In this document: positions 12,153-22,732 of the stretch, in pieces | Position numbering within the stretch: position 1 is the first letter of the stretch | Layout of the letters: each line of letters begins with the position of its first letter | Assembly: GCA_016801885.1 (NCBI GenBank) | Contig: CM028886.1 | Span: forward strand, 13,826,366-13,890,365 | From: Toxotes chatareus | Taxonomy: Eukaryota > Chordata > Actinopteri > Toxotidae | Reading direction: 5' to 3' | Length of the DNA: 64,000 nucleotides | Program-made: the position numbers and the translations under genes | The notes under the pieces: generated by a model | The model's input: only the letters and a program-made list of their open reading frames with translations | Database searches by the model: none | What the model was told of the DNA's origin: nothing

Positions 12153-15100
12153 ATGGCAATAGAAATATCAGTGATCAGTGTGGGAGCTGTACTCCTAGTT
12201 GTACTGCTGTTGATGGTAATGAGCTGCGTTTCTGATCGAAGAGACAAATCTGTGCGAAGGGATCACAAGGGAAGTAAGTCTACAGGTAAATATGTAATTG
12301 TTGTCTTTATGTGTATATGTGACCATGCTGCTTTGTGTTTCAGTTTCATGAAGATATAATGATGGGACAGATCATTCCACACATGGATGACATGAACACA
12401 GAACTTGATTTCTGGTCTACTTGGCATACATTTAATTTGCAATCATCTGGTCTCTATCTCACCTCTGTCTTTTCTAACTCGATCTAGGTGTTCAATCTGG
12501 ACTTCTGCACTATCTCTATCAGTATCTTCCCTGCTCCTCGTCTCCCACCCTCCCAGGCCCTCCTAGCCTCTTCCTCATCGGCAATATGATGGAGCTGACA
12601 CACGATCACCTGCCAATTCACTTGACCAATTTGGCACAATGCTACGGAAACATTTACCGGCTGAAATGTGGAAGCACAAGTAACCATCCTGTTTCAGATG
12701 TCTTGATTTTTACTCAATATCATTGTAAAACATGATGACAAGAAAAATAAATAAATCTAAATGTGATAGTGGACAGTGAGGTTCAGATGACCACCAGAGC
12801 AAAACCCCTGTTGTCTGTGTGTGTGTGTGTGTTTTTTTTTTTCTAGCCATGGTGGTACTCAATAGTAGTGAAGTAATAAGAGAAGCACTGGTGAAGAAGT
12901 GGTCTGACTTTGCTGGGAGACCAATTTCATACACAGGTAAACAACTAAAATGTCTTTTTCCACAATAGAATGCATAATTAATGTGTTATTGTATGTTCTT
13001 ATTACCTCTATTGACTTGTATCAGGTGACATCGTGTCTGGGGGAGGGCGCTCCATCTCTCTGGGGGATTATGATGAGGAGTGGAGGGCACATCGCCGTCT
13101 CGTCCACAGTGCTTTGCAGCGTTGCTGCCAGCAATCTTTGCATGACGTGATTGAGAGACAGGCACTGCATCTGCGAAAGGTACAGATGACAGGAGGAACA
13201 GATTGTAGACCAGCAGACAATAAAGTGTCTTATCTAAAAAAAAAACAAAAAAACAAGCATAATAGCCTGAAATGAGATAGCAGACATCCAGGCAAGCAAA
13301 TCAAATGTTGGGGTATTTCCAAAGTGCCCACAGATAGATAAAGCGTGTTTTGTTCACTGTTTGTTCACAGGTTTTGATGGACTATCAAAACAGTGCTGTA
13401 GATCTCTCAGAGGATTTCACAGTGGCAGCCAGTAATGTCATCACCACTTTGGCTTTTGGAAAAGAAGTGAGTATCTTTCCTCCCACAGCTCAGTTTGTAA
13501 CTCTAAATAAAAGGAGCAGGGGAGATTTATAACAAAATCTGCTTTTCATCAGTGAACAGTTGTGGATGTGGCACAGAGCAGAGCTGTACTTGGTTGCCTG
13601 TTTGAGCAGGCAACTGGGGAATTTCACTGTTTATGTTGCCCTTTTTAACGGCTTCCATTGCATGAGTGCATTCATAATGTGCTATTTGGTTACTGTACAG
13701 TGCATTTCATTGGACGGATGTATTGAAACATAAATGTCTGTGTTTGCCAGTATGACAAGAGCTCTTCAGAGCTGCAGCAGCTGCACTGCTGTTTGAATGA
13801 GATTGTTGCTCTGTGGGGCTCCTCTTGGATTTCTGCTCTGGACTCCTTCCCACTGCTCAGGGTCAGTAAATATCAACCAACCTGACTGCACATCACTGAA
13901 ATAGACTAACAATCACCTTTAGAAAGGGATTTCACACATTGTGACATCTGTTCTCTCAAAGAAATTACCAAATCCTGTGTTTACCCGTCTCCTGAAAGAG
14001 GTGGCCAGGAGGGATGAAATTATAAAACAGCACCTCAGCAATTACAAGGTTGGTAAAAACAAATGCCACAGAATAAAAAAAGTTGAAAATTTGTCATTGG
14101 TTTGAAAAACCAGAGGTCTGATTACAGTGAATTGTTCAAGCCTCAGACTGAAAAACAAGGCTTGGTGTGGCTTAGTTATTACATAACCCTGGTGTGCCAT
14201 AAATTCTGTTAAAATGAAATGCGTCACAATCACTCAAATCAAATCAAACAGTCACAATGACATAATGACAAGCGTTATCCTCTGAAGTTTAATCTAAAAG
14301 TAATGTTTTTAGGCTACTTGGACACATTAGAGCCAAAGAAAGAGCAAGTATGAGAAATGATTTTTGTGAAGAAATTCACCTTTCAAATCCAAGTTAATTT
14401 TCTTTGAGTATGTACTTAGAATAGTTGGTGGATCCCAACCCTGCTGTGTTCATTTTTATCAGCTGCTACTTTGTTATCTGTGCAGTCACAAGACAAAAAA
14501 AATGAGGACACCATCACAGGATCACTCCTCCAGGGCCTTGACAAACATCACAACAGAGAACATGGAGTGGTAAGTACATTTAATAGTGAATACCAGCGGA
14601 GATCAGTTTGAAATGCACTGGGAGCAGAGTAAGAATTGGGTTTGGAGGTCTTTGTAAATTATCCCCTTCTTGTGTCCAGCTCCTTACAGATACTCACATT
14701 CACATGGCCACTGTGGATCTTCTTATTGGGGGAACAGAGACCACTGCAGCCTGGCTCAACTGGACTGTGGCCTTCCTTTTGCACAGACCAGAAGTAAGGC
14801 ACATTATCATAAAAACACCTTAAAACACGACATTTACACTCCCTGGAGTTCTCAGGGTATCTGTCCTCTCTTATTTTAATCTTCAGGTGCAGACCAGTGT
14901 GCACGAGGAGTTGTGCACAGTACTGGAGGGACGATACCCCAAGTACAGTGACAGACACAGACTTCCTGTCCTGTGCTCTTTGATCAATGAGGTGCTCAGA
15001 CTCAGGCCAGTTGCCCCATTGGCGGTGCCACACAGAGCCATCAGAGACAGCAGGTCAGGAAAATGAGCAAATGAAACAACAAACAAAAACGTGACTAACT

Positions 15101-15689
15101 GTGATTCATATAATTAATCAACTAGTTGGAGCCTTTTGCTGTTAATGGTTCAGACTTCTTAAGGCGCTGTTACAGGCTGGTACAATATAAACTAGAGCGC
15201 AGATTTCACTTTGCATTAAGGTAAATGTATAATCCACCACACATATTTAGTATTGCAGGCTACTTCATCCCTAAGAACACAGTCATCATTCCTAATCTGT
15301 TTGGAGCTCACCATGATCCTGCAGTTTGGACTGACCCATACAGCTTCAAACCAGGTACTGCTCTGACTGATGGGCATAGTGGATTCCTTTCACTTGGCTC
15401 AGCAGACCTCAAATAAAGTAACTTCTCTCTCTTTCTCTCTAATTCAGAGCGCTTTCTGGAAGGAGGAGGAGGCTCCACCCGTGCCCTGATCCCTTTCGGA
15501 GGGGGGGCTCGGCTCTGCCTGGGGGAGTCTGTTGCCAAAATGGAGCTCTTTCTGTTCACTGCCTACTTGTTGAGAGATTTCCAGTTCATCCTTCCTGAGA
15601 GCGAGGCCTCTCTGCCGGACCTGAGAGGAGTTGCTAGTGTAGTGCTCAAGGTCAAGTCCTACACAGTTATAGCACGTCCGAGACCCTGA
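12153..15689 (+). CDS. cyp21a2: Steroid 21-hydroxylase, cytochrome P450 family 21
   Basis: This endoplasmic-reticulum P450 hydroxylates progesterone and 17-hydroxyprogesterone at C21 on the way to cortisol and mineralocorticoids. Twelve exons in phase: 12153-12285, 12488-12679, 12847-12936, 13025-13179, 13371-13466, 13751-13861, 13962-14048, 14486-14569, 14680-14793, 14887-15053, 15251-15354, 15448-15689 (1575 bp, 524 aa; human 495). Visible features are an N-terminal membrane anchor (about 5-22), a Pro-rich hinge (LPGPPSLFLIGNM), the I-helix GGTETT (333-338), E389-x-x-R392 (NEVLRLRP), PERF, and the heme loop FGGGARLCLG with Cys468. All signature residues are present, so the enzyme looks intact. 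The ATG is 671 bp after the tenascin stop. Exon 1 has a second in-frame donor at 12274. Exon 11 must use the acceptor before 15251, because the one before 15259 shifts the frame. Confidence 0.93.
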
Positions 15690-16550
15690 AATGCAGAGGG
15701 CGTCACCGCTTTATTGCTGCTTAAACATTAGTGTGTCTGTGTGCAAATGAATGATTTTTAAAAATCTTTTACTTGTAAATATACTTACAGAACCTTAACT
15801 TCACGCATGTTTATCATAAATGTTTCTTCAGGTTGTCTGTAACATTAGATGTCCTGATTAAGATTGCCTGTTAATTAGCTAATTACAATGAATTTATTTC
15901 AATTAATTATTTGATAATTGCTAAATAACATGTCTAAACCCATTTGTTTCATCTGCAAACTGCATAGTATCTGCGTTAATTAAAAGTTACATGTACATAA
16001 TGGTGAAGAGGGGAAATTAGAAGAATGGTGGAGCAGGTCAGCAACTGAGGATGAGACAGAAGGAAAGATTGAGCACACAAACAGTGTACATGTGGAGCTG
16101 CATGTGAATCGAAAGCTGGGGTTTGTACACCTTACTGTAAACTGGAACTGCTCAAGTGCTGGAAATGTAGCAACCAGTAACAGTCACAGTGTCTGACATA
16201 GAGCCTGACAGCACCACCTAGTGGACAAACACTGAACATGCTACAGAAAGTGATGACGACCTTTCAGTGGAAAAGTTTCAGTAAACTTGTTATTACTGCT
16301 CATCACTGAATATTAATAACCATCTGATGACTGGTGACAGTGAGAACAGTTAAAACAGTGTTAAGTTAAGTTAAATTTGCTTGATTGTGTCACAAACAGG
16401 AAAAATATGGGTTTGAGTCAGGGGCTGGTCTTAAACTAAAATGAGTAGGTCAATGTCATTTCCTGAAAATCTGCTTTTGAAAACTTCTGCTATGAGAAGA
16501 TTTTGCAAAAAGCAGGAAGATCTGAAACACGAGAATCATCTGAGAGCAGG
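15690..16550. other. CYP21-Ig receptor intergenic region
   Basis: This stretch contains the CYP21 3' UTR and the unassigned 5' region of the Ig-domain gene. I find no clean AATAAA close to the stop. A start codon for the downstream gene should lie here or in an undetected exon, but no ATG opens the needed reading frame. Confidence 0.5.
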
Positions 16551-18821
16551 ATCATTGTCTTTTCATTGCTAGGACTATGTCTCCTTTCTTGGACAACAGC
16601 TGGAGTTCAGTCATCAGGTAATTGCGAAAAAAAAATCTTATTATTTATTATTTACTTTGGGATATAGCTTAATAAATCCATTCTCTGTGACTATATTTAC
16701 AAAATGTACAGGCACTGCATGAGTTATTGTAAAAGATTAACTGTTGAATGAGTTAAACTGAGAGTGAAGGTCGCATACCTTTGTTTTTCTGTCATGTTAG
16801 TGAACATTGCTCTGGCAAAAGTTAAATTAGATTTTCTACAGAATTATCTTATGACTTGAAAAATTAAATGCTTCTTTATCGTCTTTTTCAACAGATCATT
16901 TGGTGACATTTTCCTTGCCTAGAGACAGTATTACTTTGCCATGTGGCATTCTCTCTATTAGATCCTGCTCCTCTATTAACTGGAACGTGACTGGGGATTT
17001 AGCTACTGAGGTGGTAAAGGCTGGAAGAGTGACTGCTCCAAATGTGCATAGGTTTAGCCTCCTAAGGAACTGCTCTCTGGAGATTCGCCACCCTGTGCTC
17101 AGTGATGCACGACTTTACTCTTGTAACAGTGGAGAGCTCAATTCAAGTGTTTCTCTCCGGATGCTTGAAAGTAAGTGAGTTGTCCTGGTACCTCAAACAA
17201 CTGCTGAATAAATTCATTTCAGTATCACAGCAGTCACATTTTTTTTCCCATTTACCAGTATCTAAGAAGCCAGGGGACGGAATAGAACTTCACTGTTTCC
17301 TCAGCACCTTTAAGGGACACTTAAGTTGTAACAATACAGGGATACATATCAAGTGGACTGCTGAGGACAATACTCCAATAAATGGAAACAGATTTCACTT
17401 TGAAAACCCTTCTGAGTGCTTCTCCAAACTGATCATCAATAAAAAACCAACAGACCATCACAGAAAATGGAAATGCCAGCTCACTCAGAATGATGTGGTC
17501 GAAGCCACCATCAGTTATTCTACAATAATTACAGGTACTAAATTGTGCTCAGTCCAGATGAAACATGCTGTTTAATATGAACAAAGTGTAACCACTGCTC
17601 CCTTTCCCCCAGATGGCATAGAGGAAGTGTTTGCTGCAGTGGGTGAGTCAGTGTCACTCTCTTGTGGCAACGCTTCCTCTCTTCGTGTGGACTGGTCTCT
17701 GGGTGGAAGGTCACTAATAGGTGGTACCTCACCAGAAAAGAACCAATCAGAGGCATTTCATGTAAATGAAGACTCATCACTATTCATTAGTAAATTAAGC
17801 AGTCTGAATGCTGGGGACTACCAGTGCTCAGAGTCCGCCGATCAGAAAAAAGTGTTAAACAGAATCAGACTGCACACCCTCGATGGTGAGTGTTAAAACT
17901 CTGTAAGTGCCAAAACAGCCACATTAACTATGTATCACTGCTATTAAAACATTTACTCTCATGTTTATCTTCGCAGTCACGTCACAGTTTGGCCCAGGAG
18001 GAGATGAGCTCACCTTGACTTGTGTGCTTACCTGTACTGAACAATGTGAAAAAGACTTCAATTTAACTTGGTCAGGAAGTAGCCAAAATAGCAGGCAGAG
18101 CAGTTTAGTGAATGACAATAACACTCTTACAAACAAGCTATTTCTCCCAATTCGTTCAACGAGATCAGATGAAGTAACCTGCTCTGTGCAAAGAGAGGGG
18201 GCTGTGATGGCATCAAAGAAGTGGAGCTCTGTTAACTGTAAGTATGCATCATGTTATTGTTGCATTTCCCCTGGGATAAAAACCTACACATGAGACAGAA
18301 TGTGTTTCTGAAAGTGAGGAAAAATTCTGATAATTCCATATCCCCAGCTTTGCAAACACCTGCGTGGTTGGCCCTTCCTCTTGGCCTTCTGGTATGTGTA
18401 GCTGCTGGAGGACTCTACATTTACATGAAGAGGAAGCGCAACAAGGAGGGAGGTACTGATTCAAATTAAGGAACCTCACATCCAAACTACAGCTATCATA
18501 TATTTTATATTTTGAAAGCACTGATGAAAATGAAATGTTATCCAGATGGCTGATGTTTTCCTACATCTCTGTTCGCAGCAAATGACCCTTCAAGTATTGG
18601 AATGGTAAGAGGAAGCACTGAAGAAATAAAAAGACTGTTAAAAGCTGATGCATCCTAAAGTAATAACTCTTGTATTCTTCTCCAATTCTTCCTCACAGGA
18701 TCATGTTTACGATGCCATTCAGGACGCAAATCACAAGGAACCACAACAGCAAAGACAATCTAACACAGAGGCAGCCATCAACACCAACAGTCTCTATGCT
18801 TTATTACAAGCAGCAAACTAG
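16551..18821 (+). CDS. Type I membrane receptor with four Ig-like domains (unrecognised, start unresolved)
   Basis: A likely leukocyte surface receptor. Exons: about 16551-16617 (hydrophobic signal: VFSLLGLCLLSWTTAGVQ), 16895-17170, 17259-17534, 17613-17885, 17977-18237, 18348-18452, 18579-18604 and 18699-18821. Four exons each encode one Ig-like domain, all joined in phase 1. All four contain an Ig-type Cys pair; the second has extra Cys. A transmembrane helix (LALPLGLLVCVAAGGLYIYM) is followed by a basic stop-transfer (KRKRNK) and a tail of about 50 residues. The tail has two tyrosine motifs, VYDAI and SLYALL; the second fits the ITIM consensus. Their spacing (about 25 residues) is too long for a classical ITAM. 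The signal-peptide frame has no in-frame ATG before an upstream stop, so a first exon or a sequence error is missing. From memory it resembles an unnamed multigene family of fish Ig receptors. The position beside AIF1 recalls mammalian NCR3, which has only one Ig domain. Confidence 0.75.
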
Positions 18822-18826
18822 AGCTA

Positions 18827-18832
18827 AATAAA
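18827..18832 (+). terminator. Poly(A) signal of the Ig-receptor gene
   Basis: AATAAA lies 6 bp after the TAG stop at 18819-18821. It is followed by T-rich sequence and A-tracts at about 18891-18908. Confidence 0.6.
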
Positions 18833-20395
18833 TGTGTGTTTTTGTTTACATTTTAACCTAAAGTAATTTCACCAACATCAAGGAAGTTAAAAAAAAAAAA
18901 AAAAAAAAGTGTTTTCCAAGACCTGTGCACAGTGTCTGTCATCATTTATCATTCTGTATTCAAATGAGATAAAAAAAAAAAAAAAAACTTTAGATTAAAC
19001 TTGTCACAAACAGTGGACTGTTATTTGGCTATTACATAATAATATCCTCTTTTAAAAGTATGACTTTATAAAAATCAGTTATAATTTCATAATAGTTGTA
19101 CTACTTACAAGTACGCATGCTTTCATCCTCAAATTGCTGGTGTGGACAGTTGACTCGCTGGTTTGAAGGATCTGTGAGATAAAGATAAAAAGTGAAGTGG
19201 TGAACAAACCTGGAGGGGTCATGGTGGCTGGGCTGAAAGAGGTAATGAGAAAGAGCTTCTACACAGACCAGACCTGCTGGTTTCTTCTGGGTTTGCTGTG
19301 TGACTCTCTGACACAGAGACAGTCTCACTTTTTGTCCACCCTGGGGAAGACTTTTTTTTTTTAGTTTGTGCATAAGCTCAGTCACAGACTGTACTACATA
19401 CTGAATACTCCTTTTGTCTACTGACTATAGAAAAGAAGGCCAAAAGACCAAATGTGTAAGATACATTTATGATATGCACTGATTTAACCTGATTACTAAA
19501 ATTATCCAGTGATGTATTCACCATTTCTGTGGAATGTTGTGGACAGACAACAGGCTATTATCTTCTGGACTGTTTTTTTTCCCCTCTAATCTTATTTTCA
19601 GATCTCTAAATTGCCCATAGGTTTAATCTGGAAACTACCTACACAGTCAAACAATAGTTTTCTTCTGTTTACTTTCTAATGTGGCTGACCACATAGTGAG
19701 AAGAAAGCATTACATCAAGTTGACCACTGGCCATGACATCACATGTTTTCGTCAAGTTATTCATTTGGGGTCATTTTTAAATGTGAGCAGGGAAAATGAT
19801 AGAGCAGCATTTACTCCTCTGCACTTGTGTCATGCATTTTAACTCCGAGCTGCTCCAGTGGAGCTCCTCCTTGTCAGCAGATCTGACTAGTTGTATTAGA
19901 CTGCTTCCAGGTGTGTATGTGTGTAAACGCATGAGTGTGGATGGGGTGCTCCTGTAAAAGAGGACCTCAGTCTCAGTCTCAGTGAAACTTTTCGGTGTAA
20001 TAAAAAGTTTAGTTTTTTTTTTCTCAAACATGTCTCGTAGGCAAATTATTTCTGCAGCGCAATGAGTGTTTCACTGTTTGCAAAGCCACTTCTGCTTGCT
20101 GCATCATTTGTCCTTCCTCAAGTAAAATTTCATCTTACTGTTGTGATGGTAAAAATACACCACTTCTTCATATAAACCGCGTGAGTTCATAAATTTGAAT
20201 GAGCAAATTCAGTAGGAATCCTTTATGCAAACTTCTCTTACTCATGAATACAGTTGTGTTTTTTTCTTGACCTGTTAGGTGACACTCAGAATAACTGTGA
20301 ATTCTATTACAGGCATCCTACAGCTGACCTCTATTTGCTGCGACCTCAAATACAACACAGCAAACTCACTAATGCAAACGGAAACTTTGTCACCC
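18833..20395. other. Ig receptor-AIF1 intergenic region, no gene found
   Basis: About 1.5 kb with homopolymer A-tracts (18891-18908, 18971-18986) and no exon I can support. Short open frames (19101-19385 -, 19777-20031 -) have no recognisable domain. Confidence 0.6.
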
Positions 20396-20406
20396 CACTT
20401 CCTCTT
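20396..20406 (-). promoter_or_regulatory. PU.1/ETS-type box upstream of AIF1
   Basis: Read on the - strand, this is AAGAGGAAGTG, a good match to the myeloid PU.1 consensus, 83-93 bp before the AIF1 ATG. A GGAAACT element (about 20380-20386) next to it resembles an IRF half-site. AIF1 is a macrophage/microglia gene in vertebrates, so a PU.1-type proximal promoter is plausible. This is inference from the motif only. Confidence 0.45.
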
Positions 20407-20488
20407 CTGGCTGGATTTAAAGAAACGCCATCGCAAGTTTTCACACTCTCAGTTTAGTTTTCACAGTCTCTCAGCACTGTGCAGAGAC

Positions 20489-21862
20489 ATGGACAACAGT
20501 GCTCAAGGTAAGTTTGACTTCTTTCTGCTATGTCTGAACTGTCATATTACTATTGCACTTCTTTATACTACTATTTTACTGTTTTTATTGCCTGAACAGA
20601 CAGTTTCATCCGTGTAGTTAAAAGAACAGTGTCTTCTGCATTTTTGTAATGGGTCATTTGTGACACGTCTGTGAATTGGTTGTTTATTTCTCACAGGAGG
20701 TAAAGCATATGGTCTTCTCAAGGCTCAACAGGAAGAAAAACTGAACTCTGTCAATGAGGTGTGTTGAACTGATAATTGATATCTTTGGGCAAAGTCAGGT
20801 TACAATAGAGAGAAATGTTTTCTACAGACAGGGTCTGGAAACAAAAACATGACATCAGTGTGATAGTAATAATAATAATTTAACATACTCGATTTATTTT
20901 TTATTATTTGTTTATCACGGCTCTAGGCCTTTCTCTCAGATCCCAAATATGCAGAAGAGGAAGACATTGCGTCAAAGCTTGAAATGTTTAAAAGTGAGTA
21001 TTCGAGGGCTACCTATCACTACTCAGTGAATTGTTTTATCATTTAATGCACTGTCATAGATTTTGCAATGAGATTCTATATATTTTTTGTATTACAGACA
21101 AATACATGGAGTTTGATCTTAATGACAAAGGAGAAATAGGTAAAATTGCAGCAGTTTTACAGCCCTAAAAATATTCCTGGTTACAGTGAGCCACTGTTGC
21201 TTTCAGTAATGACTCACAACAAAGATGTCCTTACACATTATACAAGCTCCTTTTACTTATCTGCTTTGTTTAAATTATCAATTTTAAAGACATAATGGGG
21301 TTAAAACGGATGCTGGAAAAACTCGGACTGGCTAAGACTCACCTGGAGCTGAAAAAGATGATGTCTGAGGTGGTTGGAGGATCATCGAAAGACACTATCA
21401 GCTACAATGACTTCCTGAATATGATGCTGGGAAAAAGAAATGCAATACTGAAACTGTAAGTATGAAATAGTGGGTAATTCAGAGAGTGGGGGGAAACCCA
21501 AAGTCAGGTCACAGGAGTGAAATAATGGGAGATTAAGCCTCCAAATTGTTTTTTTTTTTTTTTTTTTAAAAAGCCTCAAACCTAAATCTAGCTGATCAAA
21601 TTATACATTTGTTACCAAAATCAACTAAGCCAAAATATTGGCTTACTGTGAAAAGAGCCTTAAGTGCCTGATAGAATAACCTAAGATGTCAGATGATTGT
21701 ACTGAATCTATACTGTCTAAATCTGTTTACAATAATGTCTTGAATAGGACCTGACATAATTTTCTTCATTTAAGGATCTTGATGTTTGAAGGCATGGGAA
21801 AGGAACAGGAGCAGAAAGATGCTGGACCACCTGGCCGCAAAACCTTTTCAGACCTGCCCTGA
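20489..21862 (+). CDS. aif1: Allograft inflammatory factor 1 (Iba1), EF-hand actin-bundling protein
   Basis: A small cytoplasmic calcium-binding, actin-crosslinking protein of macrophages and microglia, acting in membrane ruffling and phagocytosis. Six exons in phase: 20489-20507, 20697-20758, 20927-20993, 21098-21139, 21290-21455, 21775-21862 (444 bp, 147 aa; the human protein is 147 aa as I recall). The sequence GGKAYGLLKAQQEEKL, then KYMEFDLNDKGEIDIM (first EF-hand), LKRMLEKLGLAKTHLELKKM, a second degenerate EF-hand (SKDTISYNDFLNMMLGKR), and the closing GPPGRKTFSDLP match mammalian AIF1 along their length. The tandem order Ig receptor-AIF1-CSNK2B on one strand recalls the NCR3-AIF1-...-CSNK2B order of mammalian MHC class III. 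Only about 400 bp separates its poly(A) signal from the CSNK2B promoter. Confidence 0.96.
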
Positions 21863-21981
21863 AAGAGCTTTCCATCCCTTTTTCAGATTTAAACATCACC
21901 TTAAGGCTTTAAACTTCATGTCAGAAGGGATAAGTCAAAAATGTTGTCAAAAGTGTAATTTTTGTTAATTCATGAAATTTA

Positions 21982-21987
21982 AATAAA
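21982..21987 (+). terminator. Poly(A) signal of AIF1
   Basis: AATAAA lies 120 bp after the AIF1 stop codon and precedes the CSNK2B promoter region. Confidence 0.7.
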
Positions 21988-22199
21988 ATGTTTGTCCATT
22001 CTATCTTGTGGCAACTTAATCCTTGTTTTGTCTGCTGAGTTAAATACAAAACATAGCCTACTGATATATTAAATATAGGAATATCACTTTTTTATCTAAA
22101 GGTAATGGCCAACAGTTTAGGCTAACACTTGAACTGAAATGGGTACACATAAATCAACATTGATACACACTTCCTCTCATTGCGGTTGTCAATGGAATG

Positions 22200-22319
22200 T
22201 ACGTCATGAGGAACTTTATTTTGAAAACTGCGTATGACCGGAAGACGTATTTGTCATCCAGGGAGCGAGGACGAGGTGGGCAAGCTTGCAAGTTAATGTG
22301 TTAGCAAATCTAGATAAAG
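22200..22319 (+). promoter_or_regulatory. CSNK2B promoter and noncoding first exon
   Basis: The region lacks a TATA box but has a CRE-like TACGTCAT (22200-22207) and an ETS site ACCGGAAG (22237-22244), typical of housekeeping promoters. A noncoding exon probably starts near 22260 and ends at the donor AAAG|GTGAGT after 22319. It splices to the exon beginning at 22729, four bases before the ATG. Confidence 0.6.
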
Positions 22320-22732
22320 GTGAGTAAAAGTGACTTTCAGTAATTAACTATTCACAGGCAAAAGACAGTACTTTTAAATACACGCCTCATGTACAATAAT
22401 TGATTTCCACCCTATCCCTTAGACGTGTTAACGTTAACCAACGCTAGCAAGCAAGCTAGCGGGTAAATCAATAGCTAGCGTAGGTAGCAGGTTAAATATA
22501 CAAACTCAAAAAGCAAATTGAAGATTATAGAAAATAAATCACATTTTTTGTCAAGTGTCCCAGAAATAGCCGATTTAGCTTGTTGTGTCTATGGTGTAAT
22601 AAAATGTTAAGTCCTTGTTTGTAAAGTTTACATCGCCAGAATTTGAACTGCCGGTTTTTAGCTGTTAGCCAACCAGTGAGGGTGTTAAATGAACCCCTGT
22701 ACACCGCAGCTCTGTTTTGGTTTGTCAGGAGG

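Noticed and set aside
18699..18821. Classical ITAM in the Ig receptor tail
   Set aside because: The two tyrosine motifs are about 25 residues apart, beyond the usual 6-12 residue spacing.
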